Shown here piece by piece: positions 1-8,074 of a stretch of 64,000 nucleotides of DNA. The stretch covers positions 2,294,001 to 2,358,000 of the forward strand of contig CP011077.1 of NCBI GenBank assembly GCA_000963575.1, given 5' to 3'. Position 1 is the stretch's first letter. Every line of letters starts with the position of its first letter. Below the pieces are notes generated by a model. It ran no database searches. It saw nothing but the letters and a program-made list of their open reading frames with translations, and was not told where the DNA came from. The translations under genes and the position numbers were made by a program. Origin of the DNA: Klebsiella michiganensis. Lineage in GTDB: Bacteria > Pseudomonadota > Gammaproteobacteria > Enterobacterales > Enterobacteriaceae.

Positions 1-115
1 AGCCGATAATCTTTGAGTGAGGCTGGCCGCCCGGATATGATACGTTCACTCTGGCACCGTCCGGCATCAAAATGAAATGTATCAGTTGCGGCACCGTCTG
101 CATTGATGGCCACAT
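1..115 (-). CDS. Partial unidentified gene, 5' end only
   Basis: Reading leftward from an ATG at 115 the frame stays open for 38 codons to the window edge, giving a peptide that starts MWPSMQTVPQLIHF. A second ATG lies four codons in. The frame is divergent from the VOC gene, an arrangement common for regulators, but the fragment is too short to assign a family. It may also be a chance open frame. Confidence 0.35.
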   Translation of the reverse strand, partial: MWPSMQTVPQLIHFILMPDGARVNVSYPGGQPHSKIIG

Positions 116-138
116 TTCAGTAAATCACGAGGTTGAGA

Positions 139-510
139 ATGGATTTCACTGTGGGATTTGGCCGCATGGCGGCCGTGTTGCCGGTAAAAGATATGCAGCA
201 GGCAATCGCTTTTTACGTAGACGGGTTAGGATTTAGCCAGACCTTTCAAAACGGCGACCCGGTCGGGTTTGTTATCGTCAAACAGGGGGGCAGTGAGCTC
301 CATTTGACGTTACAGCCGCGGCATGAAGCTGCGAATTTTCCGGTGGTGCATCTTCTGGTTGATGACGCCAGCGCGCTGTTGGCACTTTGCCAGCAGGCAG
401 GCGCCAGGATCATTAAGGGGCTTCAGGATAAAGATTATGGCCTGCGGGCATTTGTGTTTGCCGACCCTGACGGGAACCGGATAGACGTAGGGCAAAGATT
501 AGTAAACTAA
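139..510 (+). CDS. VOC / glyoxalase-bleomycin resistance family protein
   Basis: A 123-residue protein of the vicinal oxygen chelate superfamily, which includes glyoxalases, dioxygenases and bleomycin-binding proteins. The typical order is visible: VLPVKDMQQAIAFYVDGLGF at the N-terminus, then HLTLQP, a second-half strand VVHLLVDD, and the C-terminal FADPDGNRIDVGQ, where family members usually read DPDGN. The substrate cannot be told from sequence. The ATG at 139 is preferred over a TTG at 133 because ACGAGG lies just upstream of both and the ATG has better spacing. A hairpin terminator follows at once. Confidence 0.8.
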   Translation: MDFTVGFGRMAAVLPVKDMQQAIAFYVDGLGFSQTFQNGDPVGFVIVKQGGSELHLTLQPRHEAANFPVVHLLVDDASALLALCQQAGARIIKGLQDKDYGLRAFVFADPDGNRIDVGQRLVN

Positions 511-541
511 AATCAGGCGGATAGTCTGAAGCACTACCAAC

Positions 542-577
542 AAAAAGCCGCTGGTGGATTCCGTCAGCGGCTTTTTT
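542..577 (+). terminator. Rho-independent terminator after the VOC gene
   Basis: The stem AAAAAGCCGCTG pairs with CAGCGGCTTTTTT around an 11-nt loop and ends in a run of six T. Because of the A-run on the other side it could also work on the minus strand, for the small gene at 625-795. Confidence 0.85.
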
Positions 578-624
578 AATGGATGCGAAATTTTGCTATC
601 AGGATGACTTGAAGGATGAAAACA

Positions 625-795
625 CTACCATTCATTAATGATCATCACCGTATCTGCTGAAAGTTTAATTTTAGTCACTTTAGGCGGCAGAGGCTTCGGC
701 AAAATAGTCATTCTCACGTCAAAGGTCCCGCTGACCGAAGCCATGGACATTTTGAAGGGAATGAAAAGGCAGATCGCCAGGAAAAGTTGTTTCAT
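625..795 (-). CDS. Small exported protein, 56 residues
   Basis: A 56-codon frame starting MKQLFLAICLFIPFKMSMAS: one or two basic residues, a hydrophobic core and a plausible signal peptidase site. The mature part is about 36 residues, proline-rich in the middle (LPKPLPPKV) and ending in MIINEW. No family recognised. No strong Shine-Dalgarno is seen, so expression is uncertain. The terminator at 542-577 is well placed to end this transcript too. Confidence 0.45.
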   Translation of the reverse strand: MKQLFLAICLFIPFKMSMASVSGTFDVRMTILPKPLPPKVTKIKLSADTVMIINEW

Positions 796-975
796 ATTAA
801 TATGATTTGTTTACTTTTATTTGAAATCAATGGATTGGTCAAAATTATATCATATATGATGCCGCCGAGGGAACGCCTGCTGGCTTATCGACGCAGCAAA
901 GGGTGTGTGAGGCAGGGAAGTTAAAACGATATAAATACGACAATGTAATGATATTTAAGACAAGGGGAAGATTTT

Positions 976-1425
976 ATGAAGTTTACATCGCTACTTGCCA
1001 GACTGTTACTGGTTTCGTCAGTTGTCTGGTCCGGCGCGTCGTTTGCGGCCACTGAGCAGGAGATGGATGCGAATCTGGATCGGTTATTCAATTCTCATCA
1101 GAACTATCATGCTTTTTTCGATAATTTCAAAACACAGGTTGTCGCGCAGAATAAAACAGAGGTGGCAAAACTGGTTTCATACCCGATAAAGGTCACGCTG
1201 GTGGGTAAAAAAGTACAAATCAAAACGCCTCAGCAACTGGTTAAGCACTATGACGCGATTTTTACACCGGAGTTGGTGGCGGTGGTAAAAGCTCAGGCAT
1301 ATCAGGATCTTTTTGCTAATTATCAGGGGCTGGCAATCGGCAAAGGGCAGGTTTGGTTCTCCGGTATTTGCCAGGATAATCAATGCAAGAAATCAACCGT
1401 GCTGGTAACTGGAATCAACCAATAA
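976..1425 (+). CDS. Periplasmic protein of unknown function
   Basis: A 149-residue protein with a clear Sec signal peptide (MKFTSLLARLLLVSSVVWSG, cleavage probably after ASFA), so the mature form is periplasmic. The body contains a segment on potassium-rich strands (YPIKVTLVGKKVQIKTPQQL) and two cysteines near the C-terminus (ICQDNQC) that could form a disulphide. Its size and strand pattern recall small NTF2-like or SnoaL-like folds, but this is only an impression. AAGGGGAAG upstream is the ribosome site. A terminator hairpin follows directly. Confidence 0.75.
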   Translation: MKFTSLLARLLLVSSVVWSGASFAATEQEMDANLDRLFNSHQNYHAFFDNFKTQVVAQNKTEVAKLVSYPIKVTLVGKKVQIKTPQQLVKHYDAIFTPELVAVVKAQAYQDLFANYQGLAIGKGQVWFSGICQDNQCKKSTVLVTGINQ

Positions 1426-1431
1426 AGCGGG

Positions 1432-1458
1432 ACTGGCCGTCATGCTACGGCCAGTTTT
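1432..1458 (+). terminator. Hairpin terminator
   Basis: ACTGGCCGT pairs perfectly with ACGGCCAGT around a six-base loop, followed by TTTTCT. It ends the transcript of the exported protein just upstream. Confidence 0.8.
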
Positions 1459-1464
1459 CTGGCG

Positions 1465-2475
1465 CTATAAAGCGGCCAGATAACGCCAATAATTATCCTC
1501 AATTTCTTTCAGCAATTCGCTGTCTTCACTTTGGTGCAGCAGTACAGACCGCGCGGTGCTCATGTCTATACTTTTACACTGCGGGTAATAAGCTGCCCGC
1601 AGCGCCGGCTTGATGGCGTTAAAATATGCCGTCGTAGGCACCTCAAAGGCGGCGGCAATATGCAGAGCCGACGAATCACAGGTATAGACTTTCCTGGCGT
1701 GGCGAATAATGGCGATAAAGTCGCGGGTTGTACGGGAATGAGAAGACAGATCGATGAACTGCGGGTGATCTATTTGTCCAAATCCTGCAACGGGCAGGCC
1801 ATGCTGCCGATAGATATGCGCGACAAATTCAACGAGCACGGCCGGCGGGATGTCGCGAAGCGGCGTGCTGGCGCGATGATTGAACAGTACGTAACGGCCT
1901 TCCAGAAGGGGAGCTTGCTCCGGCATGCCGTCCCGAAGCCAGCGATTTGTTTTTATATCTTCGGGTACAGACTCGGGGGCAATGCCAAGGTGGCGTAAGA
2001 AGAAATCGTGCATTTCCAGGGTGGCGAAATCCTCCCGGAAGAGCTGGTTCCCGGCGTCAATCAGCGCATCATATCCCTGAAATGAAGCCAGTTCCTGAGG
2101 CATAAAATGCAGTTCATCGATCACGTTACCCGCGAGCCGATAAATTTCTTCCACATAGCCCAGGCAGGTGTGAGGGCGCAGCACCGTCAGGTGAAGCTTG
2201 GGGTTGATGACTTTAATGGCCTGCAACGCCGCAATGCCGATCAGCGAATCTCCCAGCGTGACGCCCATGCCGTTAATAATACAGAGCCGCTGGATCTCGC
2301 TAAAGTCGAGAGAAAAGGGCTGTAAGGCGTAGTTGTAAATCCCCGGCTGATTCAGCGCCTTAAGCCGCAGGTCGTTTCTCTGCGCCGGCGACAATGACTC
2401 AAGATCGTAAGAGGCGACAAGCGTTTTCTCGTCCTGAAGCAAGCTGCCAACAAAAGTCTGTAGCGTTGAGTTCAT
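1465..2475 (-). CDS. Glycosyltransferase family 9-like protein
   Basis: A 336-residue cytoplasmic protein with the two-domain layout of GT-B heptosyltransferases. The N-terminal part has a glycine-rich segment, GMGVTLGDSLIGIAALQAI. The C-terminal part has CDSSALHIAAAFEVPTTAYF, matching the D(T/S)-x-x-HIAAA-x-x-x-PT donor-site motif of GT9. The acceptor is unknown, and a role in modifying a surface or autotransporter glycan is only a guess. The start is the ATG at 2475, with CAGGAAAACC before it; upstream frame extensions lack a good site. It lies 37 bases behind the DeoR gene on the same strand and is probably cotranscribed, an odd pairing for a sugar-catabolism repressor. Confidence 0.65.
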   Translation of the reverse strand: MNSTLQTFVGSLLQDEKTLVASYDLESLSPAQRNDLRLKALNQPGIYNYALQPFSLDFSEIQRLCIINGMGVTLGDSLIGIAALQAIKVINPKLHLTVLRPHTCLGYVEEIYRLAGNVIDELHFMPQELASFQGYDALIDAGNQLFREDFATLEMHDFFLRHLGIAPESVPEDIKTNRWLRDGMPEQAPLLEGRYVLFNHRASTPLRDIPPAVLVEFVAHIYRQHGLPVAGFGQIDHPQFIDLSSHSRTTRDFIAIIRHARKVYTCDSSALHIAAAFEVPTTAYFNAIKPALRAAYYPQCKSIDMSTARSVLLHQSEDSELLKEIEDNYWRYLAAL

Positions 2476-2512
2476 GGTTTTCCTGAAGCACCGTGGGAGA
2501 TGGCGGGTCTGA

Positions 2513-3280
2513 CTACCCGGCGACGATAACATTGACGTTTTTGGGGAAAGCCAGCTGCTTTAGCTTGTTGTCGGGATCGGTGGTAATGAGCCAGGTAATC
2601 TCTTTCCAGTCGGCAACAACCGCAGTGGCGCGGTTATTCACCTTGTGGCCATCCGCCAAAACAACGGCCTTGTTACTGTGTTTAATCATCTGCCGGGCAA
2701 TGGCGGCTTCGTCCAGGTTTTGATCCATGACGCCCGCATCCGGACTTACCGCCCCCGCGCCGATAAAAGCGTAGTCAGCATAAAAAGCGCTTATGGATTG
2801 CAGGGCAATGGCTCCGACGCATTCCATTCTGGAAGCGCCGAACTGGCCCCCGATTAAAATAAGTTCGATGGAGCTGTTGTCATGAAACAGGTTGGCGATG
2901 ACCGGTGAGTTGGTTATCACCGTAAGGTCATTGATTTCGCTAAGCTTGCGGGCGAGCTCCATGGTCGTGGTGCCAAAATCAATAAACAGCGAGTCGCCGG
3001 GTTTGACGAGTTCTGCCGCCCGGGCCGCGATAGATTTTTTCTCATCTTCTGCAAGCTTTGCTCGCGCATTAAATTCAAGCTCAAAGCCGAATTGTGCGCT
3101 GACGGCGCCGCCGTGAACTTTTTTTATAAACCTCAGTTCTTCGAGTTTATTAAAGTCACGCCGGATGGTTTCCTGAGAAACATTAAAGTATTCAGCAAGA
3201 TCGTTAACAAAAACCTGGCCCGTTTCCCTCAGTTTTTCAAGGATAACGTTCCTTCTTTCAGAGCCGTTAGAGTGGTCCAT
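2513..3280 (-). CDS. DeoR-family transcriptional regulator
   Basis: A 255-residue sugar-phosphate-sensing repressor. The N-terminal winged helix (about residues 6-60) has the DeoR signature VNDLAEYFNVSQETIRRDFN with KKVHGGAV after it. The C-terminal DeoRC sensor domain has IDFGTTTMELA, ITNSPVIANL, LIGGQF, and KVVLADGHK-like AVVLADGHK, the usual phosphosugar pocket elements. It is divergent from the kinase-transporter operon and is the natural regulator of the whole 2.5-10.7 kb cluster. Start at 3280 chosen for the GGAACG site; an ATG at 3304 is possible. Confidence 0.85.
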   Translation of the reverse strand: MDHSNGSERRNVILEKLRETGQVFVNDLAEYFNVSQETIRRDFNKLEELRFIKKVHGGAVSAQFGFELEFNARAKLAEDEKKSIAARAAELVKPGDSLFIDFGTTTMELARKLSEINDLTVITNSPVIANLFHDNSSIELILIGGQFGASRMECVGAIALQSISAFYADYAFIGAGAVSPDAGVMDQNLDEAAIARQMIKHSNKAVVLADGHKVNNRATAVVADWKEITWLITTDPDNKLKQLAFPKNVNVIVAG

Positions 3281-3640
3281 ATTACGTTCCGGTTGCCATA
3301 GCATTGAACGCTATAGTACGCATTCGTCAAAACCCGGACAAGGGATATCCACATCACGATTTATACCGTTCGAAAGAGCCACTCAGTCGAAAACTTTAAT
3401 ACATCCACATGAAATAACTAGTTAAATTACGTTTCTCTGTTAATCCTCTTCGAGCTGTTCTTACGGCCAGATTTCCTAAAACAACACCAAACCCACACAG
3501 ACATAACAACAAAGTATGAGATGCATCACGTTTACACGCTATGATGTGTTATTGGTGTTGCTTTTATGTGTTTATTTAATGCCAAATAAACAAAAAACAC
3601 CAATTAACAACATAAAAGTAACAACGGCATCGAGGGTCAT
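3281..3640. promoter_or_regulatory. Divergent control region with repeated motifs
   Basis: A 360-base AT-rich region between the DeoR gene and the kinase operon. ATTGGTGTT (3551-3559) and GTTTATTT (3570-3577) recur in inverted form as AAATAAAC (3584-3591) and AACACCAAT (3596-3604). GTTACTTTTATG in reverse at 3611-3623 resembles GTTGCTTTTATG at 3557-3568. Related motifs lie at 9490-9775 upstream of the oxidoreductase and arginase genes. These are the likely operators of the DeoR protein. Confidence 0.55.
3515..3530 (+). promoter_or_regulatory. Possible CRP site
   Basis: TATGA-N6-TCACG matches the CRP half-sites TGTGA-N6-TCACA with two mismatches and lies about 110 bases before the kinase start, where catabolite activation of a sugar or polyol operon would be expected. 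Confidence 0.4.
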
Positions 3641-5092
3641 ATGCTAAACCAACGCTATGCAGCTATTGATCAGGGAACGACTGGAACACGCGTGGTGGTG
3701 TTCAGCGAGGATGGAAAACACTTTTCACCTGCGGCTGTTGCCCACAAACAACTTACGCCCAATCCGGGCTGGGTTGAACACGACGCAATGGAGATTTTGC
3801 GTAATATCCGTAATTGTCTGAACCACTGCGGTGTGGTTGATGCTATCGGCCTGGCACATCAGGGGGAAAGCATTGTTGCCTGGGATGCGCAAACGGGCCT
3901 GCCGCTGTGCAATGCCATTATCTGGCAGGATCAGCGTACCGAGTCCGTGATCCAAAAACTGCGGGCGGAGGGAATAGAGGAGGTTGTCCGGGCCAGGGCA
4001 GGCTTGCCGTTAGACACCTATTTCTCGGCCAGTAAGATGGGCTGGGTGATGAATAATGTGGCGGGCGCGCGTGAACTGTTGCGCAAGGGCACATTGCGGC
4101 TGGGCACCATGGACGCATTTTTCATGTTCCATCTGTGTGGTGTTCACGCGACGGATTATAACTCTGCATCCCGTACTTCTTTATTCAACATTCACACGCT
4201 TCAGTGGGATGAGGAGCTGTGTCGAATTTTTGGTGTGCCCATTGAAGCGCTTCCGGAAGTGCGTCACAACACCGGTCACTTCGGTGACGTGCGCTCGGAG
4301 GGCAATACCACCACAACACCCCTTACAGCCTGCATTGTCGATCAGTTTGCCGGCACCTACGGGCACGGCTGTGTTGAGCCAGGGCAGATGAAAATCACCT
4401 TTGGCACCGGAGCATTTTTACAGTCGATTGCCGGAACTGATGTTCCGGATGCGCACGGTTCCGGGCTGTTGCCCACGCTTTGCTGGAAGCTTCCCGGTGA
4501 AAAACCGGTTTATGGCCTTGACGGTGGAGTATACAACGCGGCATCTGCGGTCAACTGGGCCGGAAAAATTGGCTTGTTTACCGAGCTGGAAGATTTCTCT
4601 GACTTCCCAAATGAACCCGCGATTGCCCGTGGGCTTGCTTTTGTGCCGGCACTTTCAGGCCTCGGCTGCCCGCACTGGGATCGCTCTGCGGCGGGGCTAT
4701 GGGCCGGCTTATCCCTTGAAACGGAGCGTAAAGACATGCTGCAGTCGATCCTCGAAGGGATTGCGGTGCGCTCGGCCGAAGTTATCAATGCCATGGCCAG
4801 GGTTCGCCCTGTAGGTGACACCATTTCAGTGGACGGTGGTCTCTCCTCTAACCGCTACTTCACGCAGTTCCTGTCCACCCTTATCCAAAAGCAAATTGTC
4901 TCGCCTTCTAACCGTGAAATCACCGCTCAGGGCGTAGCCATGCTGGCCCGTAAGGGATTAGGCAATGAGCATCCGCTGAAGGTGAGAAATCAGCACTCGG
5001 TGATTGAGCCAGAGAACCGGGACTTTTCGTCTTATTTCGAGCGGTACCGGGAGATCATTGCCCGTTCACGCAACCTGCGCTGTGAAAAATAA
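3641..5092 (+). CDS. FGGY-family polyol kinase, glycerol-kinase-like
   Basis: A 483-residue ATP-dependent kinase of the FGGY family, closest in motifs to glycerol kinase: AIDQGTTGTRVVVF (ATP loop), GWVEHD, NAIIWQDQRT, DTYFSASKMGW, ASRTSLFNI, VDQFAGTYGHG with the putative base Asp, and FGTGAFL. Compared with the remembered E. coli GlpK pocket, the Tyr (DTYFS), Trp (IWQ) and catalytic Asp are kept, but the Arg-Glu of GlpK's NQRET is replaced by HQGES. Losing that arginine would change binding of the terminal hydroxyl, so the substrate is probably a polyol or amino-polyol other than glycerol. First gene of an operon; the EutH gene follows after 12 bases. Confidence 0.85.
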   Translation: MLNQRYAAIDQGTTGTRVVVFSEDGKHFSPAAVAHKQLTPNPGWVEHDAMEILRNIRNCLNHCGVVDAIGLAHQGESIVAWDAQTGLPLCNAIIWQDQRTESVIQKLRAEGIEEVVRARAGLPLDTYFSASKMGWVMNNVAGARELLRKGTLRLGTMDAFFMFHLCGVHATDYNSASRTSLFNIHTLQWDEELCRIFGVPIEALPEVRHNTGHFGDVRSEGNTTTTPLTACIVDQFAGTYGHGCVEPGQMKITFGTGAFLQSIAGTDVPDAHGSGLLPTLCWKLPGEKPVYGLDGGVYNAASAVNWAGKIGLFTELEDFSDFPNEPAIARGLAFVPALSGLGCPHWDRSAAGLWAGLSLETERKDMLQSILEGIAVRSAEVINAMARVRPVGDTISVDGGLSSNRYFTQFLSTLIQKQIVSPSNREITAQGVAMLARKGLGNEHPLKVRNQHSVIEPENRDFSSYFERYREIIARSRNLRCEK

Positions 5093-5104
5093 TAAGAGGC
5101 CGTT

Positions 5105-6355
5105 ATGTCTGAGATTGGCAATATCATCATCTATATCATTATGGCGGGCACGCTGCTTGGTGCTATGGCGTCCGTCGTCAAGCCGGAAAGCGGCCTTGGC
5201 AAAGAGTTTGTGAACGGTATTCACGCTATTGGACCGGTATTTCTTGCCCAGGCCGGGATTATGGCGGCGATCCCTATAATTTCATACGCCATTACGCATA
5301 CCATCGGGCCGCTGTTTGAGTCGATGGGGTCTGACGTGTCAATCGCCGCGCTGTCGGTTATTGCCGTGGATATGGGCGGGTACCAGCTGGCAGATGTGAT
5401 TGCTGCGAATCGTGACCAGTGGATAACCGCCATGCTCATTGGGTATACCTCAGGAGCGAGTATTGTTTATCTCATTCCCGTCGGCCTGGTGATGTTGCAA
5501 AAGAAAGATCACAAGTATCTGGCCCTTGGGGCAATGGCCGGGCTGATCAGTATTCCCTTTGGCGTGCTGATATCGCTGATGCTCATTACGCTGAACAATA
5601 TTCCGGTGCGAGAGATAATTTCTACCTCATCGGCGGCTAATCATTATCTAAGCATCGACTTCGTCAACGCGTTGCATCTGCTTTCGCCGCTGTTTGCATT
5701 TTGTTTTCTGCTCGCGCTCGGGCTGAAGTACCGCACCGATTTGATGGTGAATGCCTTCCTGCTGTTTGGGAAAGTGATGGATGCGTTTATCAAACTTGGG
5801 CTGGCTGCCTGCATTATTCAACACTTCACCGGGCTGTTTACCACATTGTTTGGACACTGGATCTTTGACCCACTGTTTGCCGATGAAAAAGAGCTGTATC
5901 GCGCTATCGAGATTGCCGGATATATCGGCATTATGCTGGCCGGTACGTTTCCGATTTGCTACCTGTTCCAGAAGTATTGCCAGCGGCCGATGAAGTTTAT
6001 TGGTCGCCGATTGAAGCTGAGCGATACAGGCGCCTTAGGCATGGTGATGGTGCTGGCTAATATTATTGCTGTGTTTCATCTGTTTGCCTCGATGCGCGCC
6101 CGTGACAAGGTGCTGTGCGTGGCGTTTGGTATTTGCGCGCAGGCAACGCTTGGCGATCATCTTGCTTTTACCGCTAATTTTCAGCCAACGCTTGTTCTGC
6201 CCATCATGGCCGGTAAGTTTCTCGCCGGCGCGATAGCGGTCGCTATTGCCATCTTTATCTCGGTACCGGAAGCCCAGCGTATGGAACAAAAAGACGCCCA
6301 GAGTGCGGGCGAGTCCTCTCCTGAAACCGGCATGACACCCCAACGAACTCAGTAA
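5105..6355 (+). CDS. EutH-family ethanolamine-type transporter
   Basis: A 416-residue inner membrane protein with about ten or eleven hydrophobic helices, of the EutH family, which moves ethanolamine in eut operons. Family features include GLGKEFVNGIHAIGPVFLAQAGIMAAIP near the N-terminus, AVDMGGYQLA, and the C-terminal FGICAQATLGDHLAFTANFQP. The last 30 residues are polar (EQKDAQSAGESSPET) and lie outside the family core. No other eut gene is here; instead the gene follows a polyol kinase, which suggests a small amine- or hydroxyl-bearing substrate such as an amino-polyol. A terminator follows at 6367-6394. Confidence 0.85.
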   Translation: MSEIGNIIIYIIMAGTLLGAMASVVKPESGLGKEFVNGIHAIGPVFLAQAGIMAAIPIISYAITHTIGPLFESMGSDVSIAALSVIAVDMGGYQLADVIAANRDQWITAMLIGYTSGASIVYLIPVGLVMLQKKDHKYLALGAMAGLISIPFGVLISLMLITLNNIPVREIISTSSAANHYLSIDFVNALHLLSPLFAFCFLLALGLKYRTDLMVNAFLLFGKVMDAFIKLGLAACIIQHFTGLFTTLFGHWIFDPLFADEKELYRAIEIAGYIGIMLAGTFPICYLFQKYCQRPMKFIGRRLKLSDTGALGMVMVLANIIAVFHLFASMRARDKVLCVAFGICAQATLGDHLAFTANFQPTLVLPIMAGKFLAGAIAVAIAIFISVPEAQRMEQKDAQSAGESSPETGMTPQRTQ

Positions 6356-6366
6356 TTCTTCCCCCG

Positions 6367-6394
6367 GCGCGGCGCAGTTTGTCGCGCTTTTTTT
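6367..6394 (+). terminator. Terminator between the EutH and DUF1937 genes
   Basis: GCGCGGC pairs with GTCGCGC (one G-T pair) followed by seven T. It lies only 18 bases before the next start, so it may attenuate rather than fully separate the two genes. Confidence 0.75.
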
Positions 6395-6411
6395 ATGACC
6401 TGGAGGTCACA

Positions 6412-6768
6412 ATGCGTAAAATTTTTCTCGCCTGTCCATATAGCCATCCTGATGAAAGCGTGGTTCAACAGCGCTATCTGGCATGCAATACAGTTGCCGC
6501 AAAAATTGTTGAGTCAGGCCAGGCTGTCTTTAGCCAGGTCACTATGTCTCACCCGATAAATCAAATGCTGAAAAAGACCGAGAAAGCGAATATCGGGAAA
6601 ATGTGGGCCCCGATAGACGCCGTGTTTCTGGACATGATGGAAGAGCTGATTATTCTTGACCTTGAGGGGTGGGATAAAAGTGCGGGGATCAAACGTGAAA
6701 TTGAATTTTACCGGGGCAGAGGCCAGCGGGTAAGTCTCTGGTCTGAGATTGAACAGGAATTTGAATAA
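6412..6768 (+). CDS. DUF1937 / nucleoside 2-deoxyribosyltransferase-like protein
   Basis: A 118-residue protein starting MRKIFLACPYSHPDESVVQQRY, typical of DUF1937, which has the Rossmann-like fold of nucleoside 2-deoxyribosyltransferases. Conserved elements are ACPYSH, VFSQVTMSHPI, MMEELIILDLEGWDKSAGIKREIEFY; the last resembles the family's W..S.G...E motif with the catalytic Glu. The substrate is unknown. The ATG at 6412 has a strong GGAGG five to nine bases before it. It may be read through from the kinase-transporter operon. Its link to that pathway is inferred only from position. Confidence 0.75.
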   Translation: MRKIFLACPYSHPDESVVQQRYLACNTVAAKIVESGQAVFSQVTMSHPINQMLKKTEKANIGKMWAPIDAVFLDMMEELIILDLEGWDKSAGIKREIEFYRGRGQRVSLWSEIEQEFE

Positions 6769-6776
6769 CGGATTAA

Positions 6777-6796
6777 GGCGCGGAAAGCGCCTTTTT
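6777..6796 (+). terminator. Terminator after the DUF1937 gene
   Basis: GGCGC pairs with GCGCC around GGAAA, followed by five T. A short but classic hairpin. Confidence 0.75.
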
Positions 6797-6814
6797 ATAT
6801 AAACTAGCGGCTGC

Positions 6815-6834
6815 AAAAAAGGGGCCGGAGCCCC
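6815..6834 (-). terminator. Terminator of the oxidoreductase operon
   Basis: On the minus strand GGGGC pairs with GCCCC around a four-base loop and is followed by six T. It lies 22 bases after the end of the FAD oxidoreductase gene. Confidence 0.75.
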
Positions 6835-6856
6835 ACGGTTTTACTGCGCCTGGGCG

Positions 6857-8074
6857 TTAGCCCGCTTTTACCGTCAGACGGCTCGACGGGCTTAAACCTG
6901 AAACCTCTATATCCTTCAGCAAGATCCTGCGTTCCGGCAGGCAGCGATGCTTTTTACGATAAAGCTCGCGTTGCCCGTCGCTGACCACAATATCCCCGGT
7001 ATGCGCAGTATTGACACGAACATTTAGCGTCACACGGCCGGTCTTTCCGCTGCCGCAGGTAATGGTGTTAGGTGCGGCAATATGGAAGGTATCTTCCAGC
7101 AGAACGGGAACGGCGAAGCTTTGTGGCGTTTCTACCTGCAGCGAACGTGCGACGGAATAGCCCACGAGCTGGCCTTCCTGATAGCATTGGTCGCCCATAT
7201 CCGCCGGATGAGTCATGTTTCCGACCGCGTAATAACATGGATCGGAACAGCGGCCAAACTGATCGAATATCGGGCGTCCACTTTCCGGCTGGTGGGCGAG
7301 ATGGCTGCTGCGGATCAGCGTATATTCGCCGGTAAAACGCCCGGTAAAAATGACGCTATCGCAGGCCAGGCTGTGCGACTGGCCCTGAGCGTCGGTAAAC
7401 TCTACGCCTTCAACACGTTCAGTACCGTTAATGTTGGTGATATGAGCGCCAAGATGCAGCTTAACCCCTAACAAATAAGCGAAGAGCACGCTGGGTCTGA
7501 AGGCCAGGGGACGTCGGTTCTCGTCAAGCAGAGCCAGGGCCTTGATTCCCGCGTTGCGCAGCGTCCAGATGGTGGAAAAACTAACCAGTTCCGATCCGAC
7601 AATCACCGGGCGGTTACCGGGTTTCAGCTTACGCAGATAGATAAACTGCTGCAGGGCACCTGCGGTGAGAATACCTTGCGGTCTTAAGCCGCTGATAAGA
7701 CGTGGATGACGTGGCGTTTCCCTGACGCCGGTCGCAATGATAACTCGGCCGGCGCGCAGCGTTTCAAGGCCCAGGTCAGAGGTGACGATGACTTCGCCCC
7801 CGGGTTTTATGCCGATAACGGTGGTGCTGGTACGAATTTCATATTTACCGGCAATCATCCGGTGAATTTTCTCCGCCCAGCGGTGGCCACTCATGGGACG
7901 GTGGAAGGTCTGAAGGCCGAAAGTAGGGTGCCGACAGTGTCTGGGGACGCCTCCGGCTTCATTCTCTCTTTCGAGCAGTAAAACATTTTTGATCCCTTTC
8001 TCTAATAAAGCGCGAGCGGCTCCCAGCCCGGAAGGGCCAGCCCCAATAATAATGACCTCATAAGGCGTACTCAT
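6857..8074 (-). CDS. NAD(P)/FAD-dependent oxidoreductase, partner of the GlpA-like protein
   Basis: A 405-residue flavoprotein of the pyridine nucleotide-disulphide oxidoreductase fold. Seen: N-terminal FAD loop IIIGAGPSGLGAARALLE, VIIATGVRETPRHPR, VIVGSELVSFSTIWTLRNAG (second nucleotide-binding fold), and YYAVGNMTHPADMGDQC near residue 290. The final 80 residues form a strand-rich tail. Together with the upstream protein it resembles the two-subunit GlpA-type or opine-oxidase-type complexes in which one flavoprotein passes electrons to another. Its ATG overlaps the stop of the upstream gene by four bases, so the two are translationally coupled. Confidence 0.8.
   Translation of the reverse strand: MSTPYEVIIIGAGPSGLGAARALLEKGIKNVLLLERENEAGGVPRHCRHPTFGLQTFHRPMSGHRWAEKIHRMIAGKYEIRTSTTVIGIKPGGEVIVTSDLGLETLRAGRVIIATGVRETPRHPRLISGLRPQGILTAGALQQFIYLRKLKPGNRPVIVGSELVSFSTIWTLRNAGIKALALLDENRRPLAFRPSVLFAYLLGVKLHLGAHITNINGTERVEGVEFTDAQGQSHSLACDSVIFTGRFTGEYTLIRSSHLAHQPESGRPIFDQFGRCSDPCYYAVGNMTHPADMGDQCYQEGQLVGYSVARSLQVETPQSFAVPVLLEDTFHIAAPNTITCGSGKTGRVTLNVRVNTAHTGDIVVSDGQRELYRKKHRCLPERRILLKDIEVSGLSPSSRLTVKAG

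Noticed and set aside
3641..5092. Plain assignment as glycerol kinase GlpK
   Set aside because: The substrate-site motif NQRET is HQGES and the neighbours are not glp genes; called only glycerol-kinase-like.
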